This document shows, piece by piece, positions 47,933 to 55,844 of a stretch of 64,000 nucleotides of DNA. The translations under genes were made by a program, and so were the position numbers. The notes beneath the pieces are model-generated. The model ran no database searches. It was not told where the DNA came from and saw only the letters and a list, made by a program, of their open reading frames with translations. Source of the DNA: Spirosoma pollinicola (lineage in GTDB: Bacteria; Bacteroidota; Bacteroidia; Cytophagales; Spirosomataceae); NCBI RefSeq assembly GCF_002831565.1, contig NZ_CP025096.1, forward strand, positions 3,573,027 through 3,637,026, given 5' to 3'. How positions within the stretch are numbered: the first letter of the stretch is position 1; each line of letters starts with the position of its first letter.

Positions 47933-48028
47933 ATGGGTCAGGCTAATGCTATTTTTCTGGCTACACTGGCTATTATTGGTCTTGGCTACGGCTTAAAACG
48001 AGGGAATCGCCAGCAAACAGGAGGGTAA
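47933..48028 (+). CDS. Putative 31-aa membrane peptide after pcaB
   Basis: ATG GGT CAG ... TAA, beginning one base after the pcaB stop codon. It encodes a short peptide with one hydrophobic helix, AIFLATLAIIGLGYGLKRG, and a basic polar tail (NRQQTGG). It could be a small membrane protein translated with pcaB, or chance coding; close coupling and the clean helix with positive-inside tail favour the former. Confidence 0.4.
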   Translation: MGQANAIFLATLAIIGLGYGLKRGNRQQTGG

Positions 48029-48041
48029 TGTCCTCTTGCAA

Positions 48042-48281
48042 TTACTTCATCTCGACTATGTCCTTGAGAATAGCTGCTTCATCGGCAAGTGTGGGCATGC
48101 CTTTTCTAAGATAACTATAATAGGTTCGACCTGCCAGGGATGCGTGGCCTTTGTTTCCACTTGCCAGTGCACTTTGGTAGACTTCATAAAGCTCTTTCTG
48201 CCGGGCTTTTCGCCTACTTCTGGTATATACGACAAAGTAAATAATACCCCCTACGGTTAGTAGAAATAATAGTAATGCCAT
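48042..48281 (-). CDS. Small single-pass membrane protein of unknown function
   Basis: A 79-aa protein with one N-terminal membrane helix (LLLFLLTVGGIIYFVVYT), a basic stretch (RSRRKARQKELYEVYQ) that should face the cytoplasm, and a short helical domain (GRTYYSYLRKGMPTLADEAA). No family name is known to me. It converges on the pca operon and marks its end. Confidence 0.6.
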   Translation of the reverse strand: MALLLFLLTVGGIIYFVVYTRSRRKARQKELYEVYQSALASGNKGHASLAGRTYYSYLRKGMPTLADEAAILKDIVEMK

Positions 48282-48508
48282 CGATTAAGGTATTGTGGAT
48301 AGAATGCCAACTATGCTAGCTGGTGTTAATTGCCTTTACTAAACGCGCAAAGTGAATAACGTGCTGGTTATCAATGGTAGTTATATGGCTATCCTGACTA
48401 TCCAGCTACTTGGTATTAAGGAAAAGCTACGGATGGCAAGCTACTAAAATCTACCTCAGACCAATTATTAATTGATTAAGCGTTACATAAATGTATGTAA
48501 ATGGATAC

Positions 48509-50176
48509 TCAACCCATTTCAATCCGCTCCCAGGTTGTTTTCTGGTATTGCCGAAGTAGAATCCAGAACGTGATGATAGAAAACGGGAGAGCCACCCAGG
48601 TGCCATAGGGGAGAATGGTCAGGCCGTAATGCGAAAAGCCAACAACTGCCAGAATGAGGCTGGTTAGAAGGCCCCGAGCCGTATTGTTCTGTTTCAACGC
48701 ATCCGGCGCTACAGAAAATGGCATAAAACGGATGGACAATAGGGACGTGCAAAGTAACATCACCAGTGAATTACTAAAAGCCAGCAACACATCACTGATC
48801 TTGTCGAGGCCATAACGGTATAAAATGTAGCAGGCCAGCAAACAGTAAAAAGGCAGCAACAGCTTTATGATCAATGCTTTCATCGACCCGGAAAGTACAT
48901 CGCCGGGCGTTTTAATGGGCGCACTACCATAAATCCAGGAAGCCCGGTAATTGTCAGAAATGCCCAGTTGGTACTGGGCAACCATAACGTACAGGCCGGC
49001 AAAATACAGGGCGAAAAGGTAGAAAAAGCCACTGGAACCAAAGCTGTCCCGTTGAAATGACATAGCTACTACATAGGCAAGACCAAAGCCTAGTTGCGGA
49101 TAGGTTTTGAGTTTAAACTTTCGGTCGCGCCCTGTTATTCTCCACGTAAAAGCAAAGGCCGCCCGTTCGAGTGAATTGGTTGTAAACCAGTCTGATACTA
49201 ATGTGAGCAAGCTGGTTTGATCTGGCTGTGTTCGCCGGGAGGTTGCACCGAATGACTCAGGGCGACTTTCGGTATCAATAGCACTCAGCTTCTGCGTAAA
49301 GCCGGTAGTCAGGAAACGATTCATGAACCACAGGCCACCAAACGGCATAATCAGGGCAAGAGCTATAAAAACCAGGTGTGTGGAATCCAGTATGGGCTGA
49401 GCCACACTATCGACAGTGCCAGCCATCCACATTGGCGGAATCAGGTAATGCCACCATTGGTGATCAAGGGCCTGAGTTAGCACATCCTGACCAACTAACC
49501 GGGGTAATACCTGGTAACTGCCATAGAACAAAATGGCCATTACAATTTGAAAATAATTGATGACCTCACGCAGCTTCTCTTCGCTGATAAAACGCATCAG
49601 CATCAGATAAAAAATGTTGGTAAGGAAAACCATCAATACCGCCGATAGTAAACTCATGGCCAGAAAAACGAGGCCCGCAATTGGCCCAAATCGGTAAGCA
49701 ATCACCAATACACCACCCGCCGATAAAGACAGGGCAATGCCGAATAAATAGCTGGTAATATGCACAATACGGGCTAACCATAGCGTTCGACTATCAACGG
49801 GCCGGGGTAAAATGATCTGATTGTCAGACGAGTCGAGTATGACCGATGAGAAGTCAGAAATGAGTGTCATGGCGCACAAGGCCATAACGTATGAAAACTG
49901 CAACGTAAGCGGAAAGAATAACCGATCCTGATCTGGTATCAACAGCATGGACGCACTAATTATGCTGCCAACTATGGTGTATGTGATCAGTATGCGCGTG
50001 AAATTGTTGTTGCTCTCTGTCTTTGCTTTGCCATATCGGCCAAGACCAACAGAACTCCTGCGGTTATCCATCGTCAGTTTTACCTGTACAATGGCCCGCA
50101 ATTGGCCATAGTCAGCTCCTACTAATCGAATTAACGGTTTTATCCGGTCGAGGAGCCAGAGAATCAGGCTTGTCAT
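48509..50176 (-). CDS. ABC transporter membrane subunit
   Basis: A 555-aa integral membrane protein with about 12 hydrophobic segments, including ILITYTIVGSIISASMLLIP and VLMVFLTNIFYLMLMRFI. It is encoded 5 bases downstream of an ABC ATPase gene, which makes it the permease of an ABC-2-like exporter, though the sequence lacks an obvious ABC-2 signature. A cytoplasmic loop (about residues 290-330) is Ser/Thr-rich. The substrate is unknown. Confidence 0.78.
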   Translation of the reverse strand: MTSLILWLLDRIKPLIRLVGADYGQLRAIVQVKLTMDNRRSSVGLGRYGKAKTESNNNFTRILITYTIVGSIISASMLLIPDQDRLFFPLTLQFSYVMALCAMTLISDFSSVILDSSDNQIILPRPVDSRTLWLARIVHITSYLFGIALSLSAGGVLVIAYRFGPIAGLVFLAMSLLSAVLMVFLTNIFYLMLMRFISEEKLREVINYFQIVMAILFYGSYQVLPRLVGQDVLTQALDHQWWHYLIPPMWMAGTVDSVAQPILDSTHLVFIALALIMPFGGLWFMNRFLTTGFTQKLSAIDTESRPESFGATSRRTQPDQTSLLTLVSDWFTTNSLERAAFAFTWRITGRDRKFKLKTYPQLGFGLAYVVAMSFQRDSFGSSGFFYLFALYFAGLYVMVAQYQLGISDNYRASWIYGSAPIKTPGDVLSGSMKALIIKLLLPFYCLLACYILYRYGLDKISDVLLAFSNSLVMLLCTSLLSIRFMPFSVAPDALKQNNTARGLLTSLILAVVGFSHYGLTILPYGTWVALPFSIITFWILLRQYQKTTWERIEMG

Positions 50177-50181
50177 GCCAA

Positions 50182-50952
50182 TTAGTTTTTTAGAGCGTGA
50201 ATAAACTCTTCGGCTATACCCGTTTGCCCTTCGCTGCCTGTGAGTTCGGCAAACAGTTGCTCAAGCGATTCGGGTCGTTGATGCTGAAGCTCGGCAAAGG
50301 TGCCATCGGCAATAATCTGGCCTTTATTGATGATGATAATCCGGTCCGAAATTTTCTCCACAACGTCCATAATATGCGAACTGTAGAAAATGGTTTTGCC
50401 ACTATTAGCCAACTGACGCATTATTTCTTTAACCAGCACAACTGCATTGGCATCTAGACCCGACAGGGGTTCGTCCAGAAAAATAACATCCGGATTATGC
50501 AGCAATCCCGAAATGAGCAGCACTTTTTGGCGCATACCCTTCGAGAAGGTCGTCATGCGGGCGTTTGAATGGTCACTAAGTTGAAACAGACGAAGCAACT
50601 CAAGTGCTTTCCGCTCGATGTGAGCTGCATCAAGATCATATAACTGCCCGATGAACTGAAGATATTCCATGGGTGTCAGTGTATCGTAAAGGGCCGCATT
50701 TTCGGGAACGTACCCAATTCGACGTTTGATGTCGAGTGCCTGCGTTTTTACGTCCATGCCCAGCACGGTGGCCTCACCCGTGAAGTCGGGCAGCATACCA
50801 ATCAAAATTTTGATCGTTGTCGACTTTCCTGCGCCATTAGGACCGATGTAGCCCACGATCTGACCGGACGATACGCTCAAGTCAATGCCTTTCAAAACGG
50901 GCGTTGAGCCGTAAAATTTATGAATATTCTGGAGTTGAATAACAGGGACCAT
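50182..50952 (-). CDS. ABC transporter ATP-binding protein
   Basis: A 256-aa ATPase of the DrrA/CcmA exporter type. Walker A is GPNGAGKST (37-45), the signature FSKGMRQK (136-143), Walker B VIFLDEP (157-162) and the switch His is in YSSHIMDVVEKI. The C-terminal 40 residues are acidic and extend beyond the core fold. First gene of a two-gene operon with the membrane subunit. Confidence 0.93.
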   Translation of the reverse strand: MVPVIQLQNIHKFYGSTPVLKGIDLSVSSGQIVGYIGPNGAGKSTTIKILIGMLPDFTGEATVLGMDVKTQALDIKRRIGYVPENAALYDTLTPMEYLQFIGQLYDLDAAHIERKALELLRLFQLSDHSNARMTTFSKGMRQKVLLISGLLHNPDVIFLDEPLSGLDANAVVLVKEIMRQLANSGKTIFYSSHIMDVVEKISDRIIIINKGQIIADGTFAELQHQRPESLEQLFAELTGSEGQTGIAEEFIHALKN

Positions 50953-51042
50953 TTTCTAAGCTCGTTAACGAAGGCTCAAACAGGCTCTGGCTGTTTGCTG
51001 ATAGTATATAAACAGGCAGAGTGGTTGATAGGTCAATCTACG

Positions 51043-51077
51043 AAAAAAGTCCCGCTCGGCAGCAAGCCAAACGGGAC
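51043..51077 (-). terminator. Rho-independent terminator of asd
   Basis: On the minus strand the stem GTCCCGtttGGC / GCCgaGCGGGAC is followed by six T. It lies 27 bases after the asd stop codon. Confidence 0.85.
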
Positions 51078-51103
51078 CTCAGGTAAATAGTCGGGAAGAG
51101 TGG

Positions 51104-52117
51104 TTATACCACCACAGCTTCGCTTTCTACTAAATTATGTTTCACTAAATATTCAGCGATTTGCACGGCGTTCGTGGCAGCTCCTTTACGGAGGTTATCG
51201 GCCACAATCCACATATTCAATGTTTTGGGCTGGCTTTCATCCCGACGAATACGCCCAACAAATACTTCATCTTTTCCGTGAGCCGTCAAGGGCATTGGGT
51301 AAATTTTATTCGCTGGATCGTCCTGAACGATAATACCTTCGGCATTCGTCAGAATATCAACGACTTCGCTTAGTTCAAATTCGTTTTCAAACTCAACATT
51401 TACCGCTTCGGAGTGACCACCAATCGTTGGAATTCGAACAGTAGTCGCCGTTACCTGAATGGAGTCATCGCCCATGATCTTTTTGGTTTCATTCACCATT
51501 TTCATCTCCTCTTTGGTATATCCATTGTCGAGGAAGACGTCGATGTGTGGCAACACGTTCAAGTCAATAGGGTGCGGATATACTTTCTCAACGCCCTGTT
51601 GGCCAGTGCGTTCAGCGAAAAGCTGATCGACAGCGGCTTTCCCTGTACCCGTTACCGACTGATAGGTCGATACCACAACCCGCTTGATTTTATAGCGATC
51701 ATGAAGGGGTTTCAATGCCACGACCATCTGAATAGTCGAACAGTTTGGGTTAGCAATGATCTTGTCTTCCGGCGTTAGTGTATTGGCGTTGATTTCAGGA
51801 ACGACCAGTTTTTTTGTTGGGTCCATACGCCAGGCCGACGAATTATCTACGACTGTAATACCAGCCTCAGCAAACTTGGGGGCCAGTTTGAGCGACGTGC
51901 CGCCACCAGCCGAAAAAATCGCAATGGCAGGTTTAGCCGCAATAGCATCCTCGAAACTCACAACCGTATAAGGTTTACCCTTGAACTCCACCTGTTTACC
52001 AACCGAACGCTCGGAAGCGACTGGAATGAGTTCTGACACGGGGAAGTTGCGCTCGGCGAGCACCTTCAGGATTTCGCTACCGACTAAGCCAGTAGCCCCA
52101 ACGACTGCAATTTTCAT
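51104..52117 (-). CDS. asd: Aspartate-semialdehyde dehydrogenase
   Basis: Reduces aspartyl phosphate to aspartate semialdehyde, on the path to lysine, threonine, methionine and diaminopimelate. The 337-aa chain starts with the NADP-binding MKIAVVGATGLVGSEIL; the catalytic Cys126 is in ANPNCSTIQ and the active-site His in IGGHSEAVNVE. Its transcript has its own promoter element (52207-52214), a leader of about 90 bases with a hairpin just before the ATG, and an intrinsic terminator. Confidence 0.96.
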   Translation of the reverse strand: MKIAVVGATGLVGSEILKVLAERNFPVSELIPVASERSVGKQVEFKGKPYTVVSFEDAIAAKPAIAIFSAGGGTSLKLAPKFAEAGITVVDNSSAWRMDPTKKLVVPEINANTLTPEDKIIANPNCSTIQMVVALKPLHDRYKIKRVVVSTYQSVTGTGKAAVDQLFAERTGQQGVEKVYPHPIDLNVLPHIDVFLDNGYTKEEMKMVNETKKIMGDDSIQVTATTVRIPTIGGHSEAVNVEFENEFELSEVVDILTNAEGIIVQDDPANKIYPMPLTAHGKDEVFVGRIRRDESQPKTLNMWIVADNLRKGAATNAVQIAEYLVKHNLVESEAVVV

Positions 52118-52127
52118 TTTTTTGATA

Positions 52128-52141
52128 CGGGTAAATACCCG
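52128..52141 (-). promoter_or_regulatory. Leader hairpin before asd
   Basis: The palindrome CGGGTA-AA-TACCCG lies 10 bases before the asd ATG. It could hinder ribosome binding, but with a two-base loop it may be merely a short palindrome. Confidence 0.35.
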
Positions 52142-52206
52142 CTTTATTTGGTTATTAAAAACGGGTATGATTGGTAAAAACCAGCCCCCGAGTACTAATT
52201 AGCCTG

Positions 52207-52214
52207 CAAAAGTA
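52207..52214 (-). promoter_or_regulatory. Promoter -7 element of asd
   Basis: Minus-strand TACTTTTG matches TAnnTTTG about 90 bases before the ATG. The -33 region is weak. Confidence 0.45.
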
Positions 52215-52254
52215 CGGTAAAACTTTGACGCACAGGAGTTATATTATAAAAAAG

Positions 52255-52944
52255 TTAGAAACGCCCAACCAAACCTACTCCCGAAGTAGAGAAAGAAGAG
52301 TAAGGCTTGAGTTGCCAGGAAACACCTCGTTGCCTTAACGCTTTATTATAATATTGAACCGAACGGCGAAAGTGTTGGCCGGGCATATTCATTCCCCAGC
52401 CAATTCCCGCAAGAATTGCGCCACCCAAAAGCATAATACCGCCTGTTGCGTAGGTGTTTTGCCGGTGAGTGTCCGTCACCGTCTGGTATCCGGCAATCTG
52501 TCCACCATAAACGGTGCCGCTGATTCCGGTTCCTCCACAGGCATAGCCGATTGGACAGTAAAAGGGTTGCTGCATAGTGAATTTGCCGTCGCTTCCCGGA
52601 CCGCTAGATCCCATGATAATTGCGCCGATGAGGGCAGATGTAATCCCACCGGCAATTAGCCAGCCTCCGGTTTTACGGCTGCCGATGTACGTGTTGAATT
52701 CCTGAATGGCATCTGGGTCGCCAGAGGCATAAATATATTGCCCCAAGTCTTTTGCCCGTCGAACATCGAGGCCATCATACATATACTGTGTCTTTACGTT
52801 CTGGCCATACCGACCATTGTAAGCAGGCACTAAATCGCTTTCAATCGGTTTGAGATTTTCTTGCTGTACAGGAGGGGGAATTGTTAGTTGTTGCGCCCAG
52901 AGCTGCATCGGACCCAGCAGTAAGAGAAAAAGTAGTGTTTTCAT
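52255..52944 (-). CDS. Exported protein of unknown function
   Basis: A 229-aa protein with a signal peptide (MKTLLFLLLLGPMQLWAQ). The mature part has two glycine-rich hydrophobic hairpins (GGWLIAGGITSALIGAIIMG and GGIMLLGGAILAGIGWGMN), which look like a pair of membrane hairpins, and a polar segment between them with three cysteines. The C-terminus ends in a strand with Phe (VGLVGRF), as in outer-membrane proteins. No domain recognised. Confidence 0.65.
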   Translation of the reverse strand: MKTLLFLLLLGPMQLWAQQLTIPPPVQQENLKPIESDLVPAYNGRYGQNVKTQYMYDGLDVRRAKDLGQYIYASGDPDAIQEFNTYIGSRKTGGWLIAGGITSALIGAIIMGSSGPGSDGKFTMQQPFYCPIGYACGGTGISGTVYGGQIAGYQTVTDTHRQNTYATGGIMLLGGAILAGIGWGMNMPGQHFRRSVQYYNKALRQRGVSWQLKPYSSFSTSGVGLVGRF

Positions 52945-53024
52945 AGCCGCTGTTTTTTTAATAAAGTTAACAACGACTTATAATTGATCATATTAAAAAG
53001 TAAATAAACCTTGATTAAATATTC

Positions 53025-53618
53025 TTAATTGAAGATATATGTTTGTGCAGAAGTAACGCAGATATCTAATTTCACGTCGGTACCTTCCACATCGTTGATC
53101 TGTTCGACAGGTTCGAAAAGCGACAAGCCAATCTTAAGACTGTTCGGCACACTGTTGGCCAGAAACCGGTCATAATAGCCACCTCCGTAGCCAACTCGGT
53201 TCCCGAATGGGTCGAATGCAAGTAAGGGCACCAAGACGATGCTTATTTGGGAAAGATCCGTTTCGTATCGGCTACTAATGACAGGTTCAGGAATGCCCAG
53301 CCGATTTTCTACCAGGGCCGTAGATGGAAACAGCGTGTAGTTGAGTAGTTGATTATTGTACTCATCAGTAACCGGAACGCTAATCTGGATTTGACTGAAG
53401 TTGGTCCAAATAGAATTAATAATAGTCCAGGTGTCTACTTCATTACGCCGTTTGATGGGCAGAAACGTATGCACGATAATCTGCGTGTCGGCAAGGCGGC
53501 TCTGCTCAAGATAGGCAAAAAAATTACTGGCGATGTGTTGGCTTTTACGAGTAACCTCTTCGGCTGTAAGGGCTTTGCGTTTAGCCAGAAATTTCTGACG
53601 TAACTCAGCTTTGGTCAT
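53025..53618 (-). CDS. 5-formyltetrahydrofolate cyclo-ligase
   Basis: Converts 5-formyl-THF to 5,10-methenyl-THF using ATP, in folate one-carbon metabolism. The start at 53618 (MTKAELRQKFLAKRKALT) fits the family; the frame is open to 53660 but that would overlap bshC. The nucleotide/substrate loop GYGGGYYDRFL near the C-terminus and LLAFDPFGNRVG are characteristic. About 197 aa, normal length. It starts 27 bases after the bshC stop, so the two may share a transcript. Confidence 0.93.
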   Translation of the reverse strand: MTKAELRQKFLAKRKALTAEEVTRKSQHIASNFFAYLEQSRLADTQIIVHTFLPIKRRNEVDTWTIINSIWTNFSQIQISVPVTDEYNNQLLNYTLFPSTALVENRLGIPEPVISSRYETDLSQISIVLVPLLAFDPFGNRVGYGGGYYDRFLANSVPNSLKIGLSLFEPVEQINDVEGTDVKLDICVTSAQTYIFN

Positions 53619-53644
53619 AAAAATGTGTGTGCTACCCGATAAAA

Positions 53645-55195
53645 TTAGTCCTGCAAACAAAGCTGCATCCGATAGTCAAACGGGTCAAAAGCTGACAGCA
53701 TCTTCTGCAGGAACTGTTGATCATTCAGGTAAAACGTCAGGAAGTTTTCGTTTCGCTCCTGTAAACCCCCATTTGGGAAAAGGTCGTTTTTGACAGCCAG
53801 TAACTGCCGAACACCCGTTTCCTGATTACGTTCTTCGGCCCGTCGCATTTTCTTTTCGAGTCGGGCAACGGCGTTGGCAAATCGTTTTGTTTCGGCCAGA
53901 ACGGCTCTTTCGAGCGATGGGTCGACCATTTGCGCTTTGTGCAGAATAGCGTCTAATGACTTATTGATCGTTTTGTTCTCGTTATCGAATTTGAGGGTAT
54001 GGCGGGTATGCGTGTCAACAAACTCCCGTTTGAGTGCAAGCGTATCCTGAAAGAGTTGTTCGGGGGTGAGGCCCAGTTTACTAATACGTTTCGAACTAAC
54101 CGACGTAACATACATGGCAAAATTACGGGGCATCAGAATCGGGAAGGGCGTTTGATACTGCTCAAACACACTTTTTAACTGTAACCAGTAAGGCACTTCT
54201 GACGGCCCGCCGATATAAGCCAGGTTTGGCAGGATCGTTTCCTGATACAACGGTCGCAGTACGACGTTAGGGCTAAACCGTTCGGGATGCTTATCCAACA
54301 GCGTTAACAACTCGCTTTCCGTAAATTTCAGTTTAGTGTGAAGCACCTGAAATGTACCGTCTTCTTTACGTTCAATCCGTTCGCGAAGCTGATCATCAAG
54401 ATAGAACAAGTTAATGTCGCGCGGTGCGATTACCGTCTTGTAACCCAGTTCTTCAAGTTCTTTTGTTCGCTTTTGTACCAACTCTGCCGATTTTTGATTG
54501 GTTAGCTCATCACGCATAACGGGTGCAAAGACACGTTTTAACGACGCATCATCGGCATCTAAACAGACCAGCCCTTCAGCACCGAACAATTCATTCACAT
54601 AATAACGAGCCGAATTAGCGAGCGTATCGTGTTTCAGATAAGCTTCTTCAAACAGCGAAAGTTTTTCAGGGATCTGGGAAAACAGGGTTTTTAATTCCTG
54701 AGGATTCATGCGACCAACGGCCCCACGCTGCTCTGTTTGCCAGGCATAGTTCTTGCCCATCAACGAGAAATGGTTGATTTCGGCAAAGTCATGATCTTCT
54801 GTCGCCATCCAATAGACCGGCACGAAATTATAGTCTGGATAAGCCTCCTTTAGCTTTCGAGCCAGATTTATTGTCGTAATAAGTTTGTAGATGATATAAA
54901 GCGGCCCCGTAAAAATATTGAGCTGGTGCCCAGTCGTAACCGTAAATGTATTGGGCTGGCGTAATACTGAGAAATCGGGCTTTGTAGGTAACGACTGGTA
55001 TTGCCGCTCAAGGGTATCTACCAAAACCTGCCTCTTGGCAACATCAAACGTTTTTTCCTCCAATTGATCTTTAAAGGATTCTATAGTTGGAAATCGACCG
55101 TAATACGATTTTAAGCTGTCTTTATTCGTAATGTAATCGAGGAATAGGGAAGAAAACTGGCCGGTTGAGGCAAGCGGCAGGTACTGACAGTCCAT
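53645..55195 (-). CDS. bshC: Bacillithiol biosynthesis cysteine-adding enzyme
   Basis: Adds cysteine to glucosaminyl-malate, the last step of bacillithiol synthesis. The 516-aa chain shows the family segments FTVTTGHQLNIFTGPLYIIYK, read in part as TTGHQLNIFTGPLY, the phosphate-binding VYWMATEDHDFAEINH, IAPRDINLFYLDD and LAYIGGPSEVPYWLQLK, and a long C-terminal coiled coil (about 400-470, ARLEKKMRRAEERNQETGVR). bshA and bshB are not in the window. The gene implies that the cell uses bacillithiol as its low-molecular-weight thiol. Confidence 0.94.
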   Translation of the reverse strand: MDCQYLPLASTGQFSSLFLDYITNKDSLKSYYGRFPTIESFKDQLEEKTFDVAKRQVLVDTLERQYQSLPTKPDFSVLRQPNTFTVTTGHQLNIFTGPLYIIYKLITTINLARKLKEAYPDYNFVPVYWMATEDHDFAEINHFSLMGKNYAWQTEQRGAVGRMNPQELKTLFSQIPEKLSLFEEAYLKHDTLANSARYYVNELFGAEGLVCLDADDASLKRVFAPVMRDELTNQKSAELVQKRTKELEELGYKTVIAPRDINLFYLDDQLRERIERKEDGTFQVLHTKLKFTESELLTLLDKHPERFSPNVVLRPLYQETILPNLAYIGGPSEVPYWLQLKSVFEQYQTPFPILMPRNFAMYVTSVSSKRISKLGLTPEQLFQDTLALKREFVDTHTRHTLKFDNENKTINKSLDAILHKAQMVDPSLERAVLAETKRFANAVARLEKKMRRAEERNQETGVRQLLAVKNDLFPNGGLQERNENFLTFYLNDQQFLQKMLSAFDPFDYRMQLCLQD

Positions 55196-55229
55196 GCGGA
55201 GGGTAGGGGTTGCGTTTACCGGATTTTAA

Positions 55230-55280
55230 CAACGAAAAATCCGGCAAGGTTCGATTGAGGGTTTGCCGGATTTTCCGTTG
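55230..55280. repeat. 18-bp inverted repeat upstream of bshC
   Basis: Arms 55230-55247 and 55263-55280 (CAACGAAAAATCCGGCAA and its complement) match with one mismatch around a 15-base loop. It lies 35 bases before the bshC ATG, within the leader or promoter region. Confidence 0.75.
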
Positions 55281-55334
55281 TGATTAGTTCGATAAAGAGA
55301 ATTATGGCACTTACCTATAATGAAAAAGGCCAGT

Positions 55335-55419
55335 TTTGTCATCCCGACAACGGAGGGATCTTCGACGAGGTGGAAATTTCAGTCTCACCCGAAGATCCCT
55401 CCGTTGTCGGGATGACAAA
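55335..55419. repeat. Perfect 30-bp inverted repeat (family A)
   Basis: Arms 55335-55364 and 55390-55419 are exact reverse complements. The arm contains TCCCGACAACGGAGGGA, itself a hairpin, and aligns with the repeats at 26385 and 33526. It lies just beyond the hepT remnant. Confidence 0.87.
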
Positions 55420-55484
55420 GATTCGCAAAGACAACCAATTGATTTTTAGGATTATGTCTTAAATTTATCCATTATTTATATTAT

Positions 55485-55553
55485 TTAAATAACGTGAGTA
55501 ATGGCATCAAGAGCGTGTTCTATCCGCTGTTTATCTCCGAATCGCCCTTTCAT
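55485..55553 (-). pseudogene. hepT remnant: HEPN toxin gene cut to 22 codons
   Basis: Directly overlapping the end of the upstream nucleotidyltransferase gene (ATG inside its last codons) is a frame that starts MKGRFGDKQRIEHALDAI and stops at TAA after 22 codons. GDKQR-x-x-H-x-LDAI is the characteristic first helix of HepT (DUF86) HEPN proteins, normally about 110 aa with the RNase motif R-x4-6-H near the C-terminus. All of that is missing: the DNA after the stop is AT-rich and then the 55335-55419 repeat. It therefore looks like a deletion remnant of a HepT toxin. Confidence 0.7.
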
Positions 55554-55836
55554 AAATTAATTTTTTATCCTGATCAATAAACGGGCGAATTCTGGGAGAT
55601 AATCCACTGACAGATACCAAATCAACGCTTTTATTTAGTTGTTCCTCCAGATCAAGTTTCATACCAACAAACTCCAACCCTACAGGGCGGCTGTAATCTA
55701 ACTCTACCAACAAATCAAGGTCACTTTTTGAATCGGCTTCGTCTCGTGCATACGAACCGAAGACGTAAGCTCGCAGTACCGGCTTATCGTTTAAGTAGCG
55801 ATTAATGACCTCTAATTCGTTCGTTGTTAGTTTCAT
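55531..55836 (-). CDS. Minimal nucleotidyltransferase, MntA-like antitoxin
   Basis: A 101-aa protein with the DNA-polymerase-beta nucleotidyltransferase motif GSYARDEADSKSDLDLLVEL (GSx-DxD). In HepT-MntA toxin-antitoxin pairs such proteins AMPylate and silence the HEPN RNase encoded next to them. Here the antitoxin appears intact, while its partner survives only as a 22-codon stub that overlaps its 3' end in the -1/+1 register, the usual mntA-hepT overlap. It lies 8 bases downstream of rimO and may be co-transcribed with it. Confidence 0.85.
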   Translation of the reverse strand: MKLTTNELEVINRYLNDKPVLRAYVFGSYARDEADSKSDLDLLVELDYSRPVGLEFVGMKLDLEEQLNKSVDLVSVSGLSPRIRPFIDQDKKLIYERAIRR

Positions 55837-55844
55837 AAGCTTAC

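Noticed and set aside
55280..55462. 60-aa plus-strand open frame
   Set aside because: Most of it is translation of the 55335-55419 inverted repeat; such frames arise wherever this repeat family lies.
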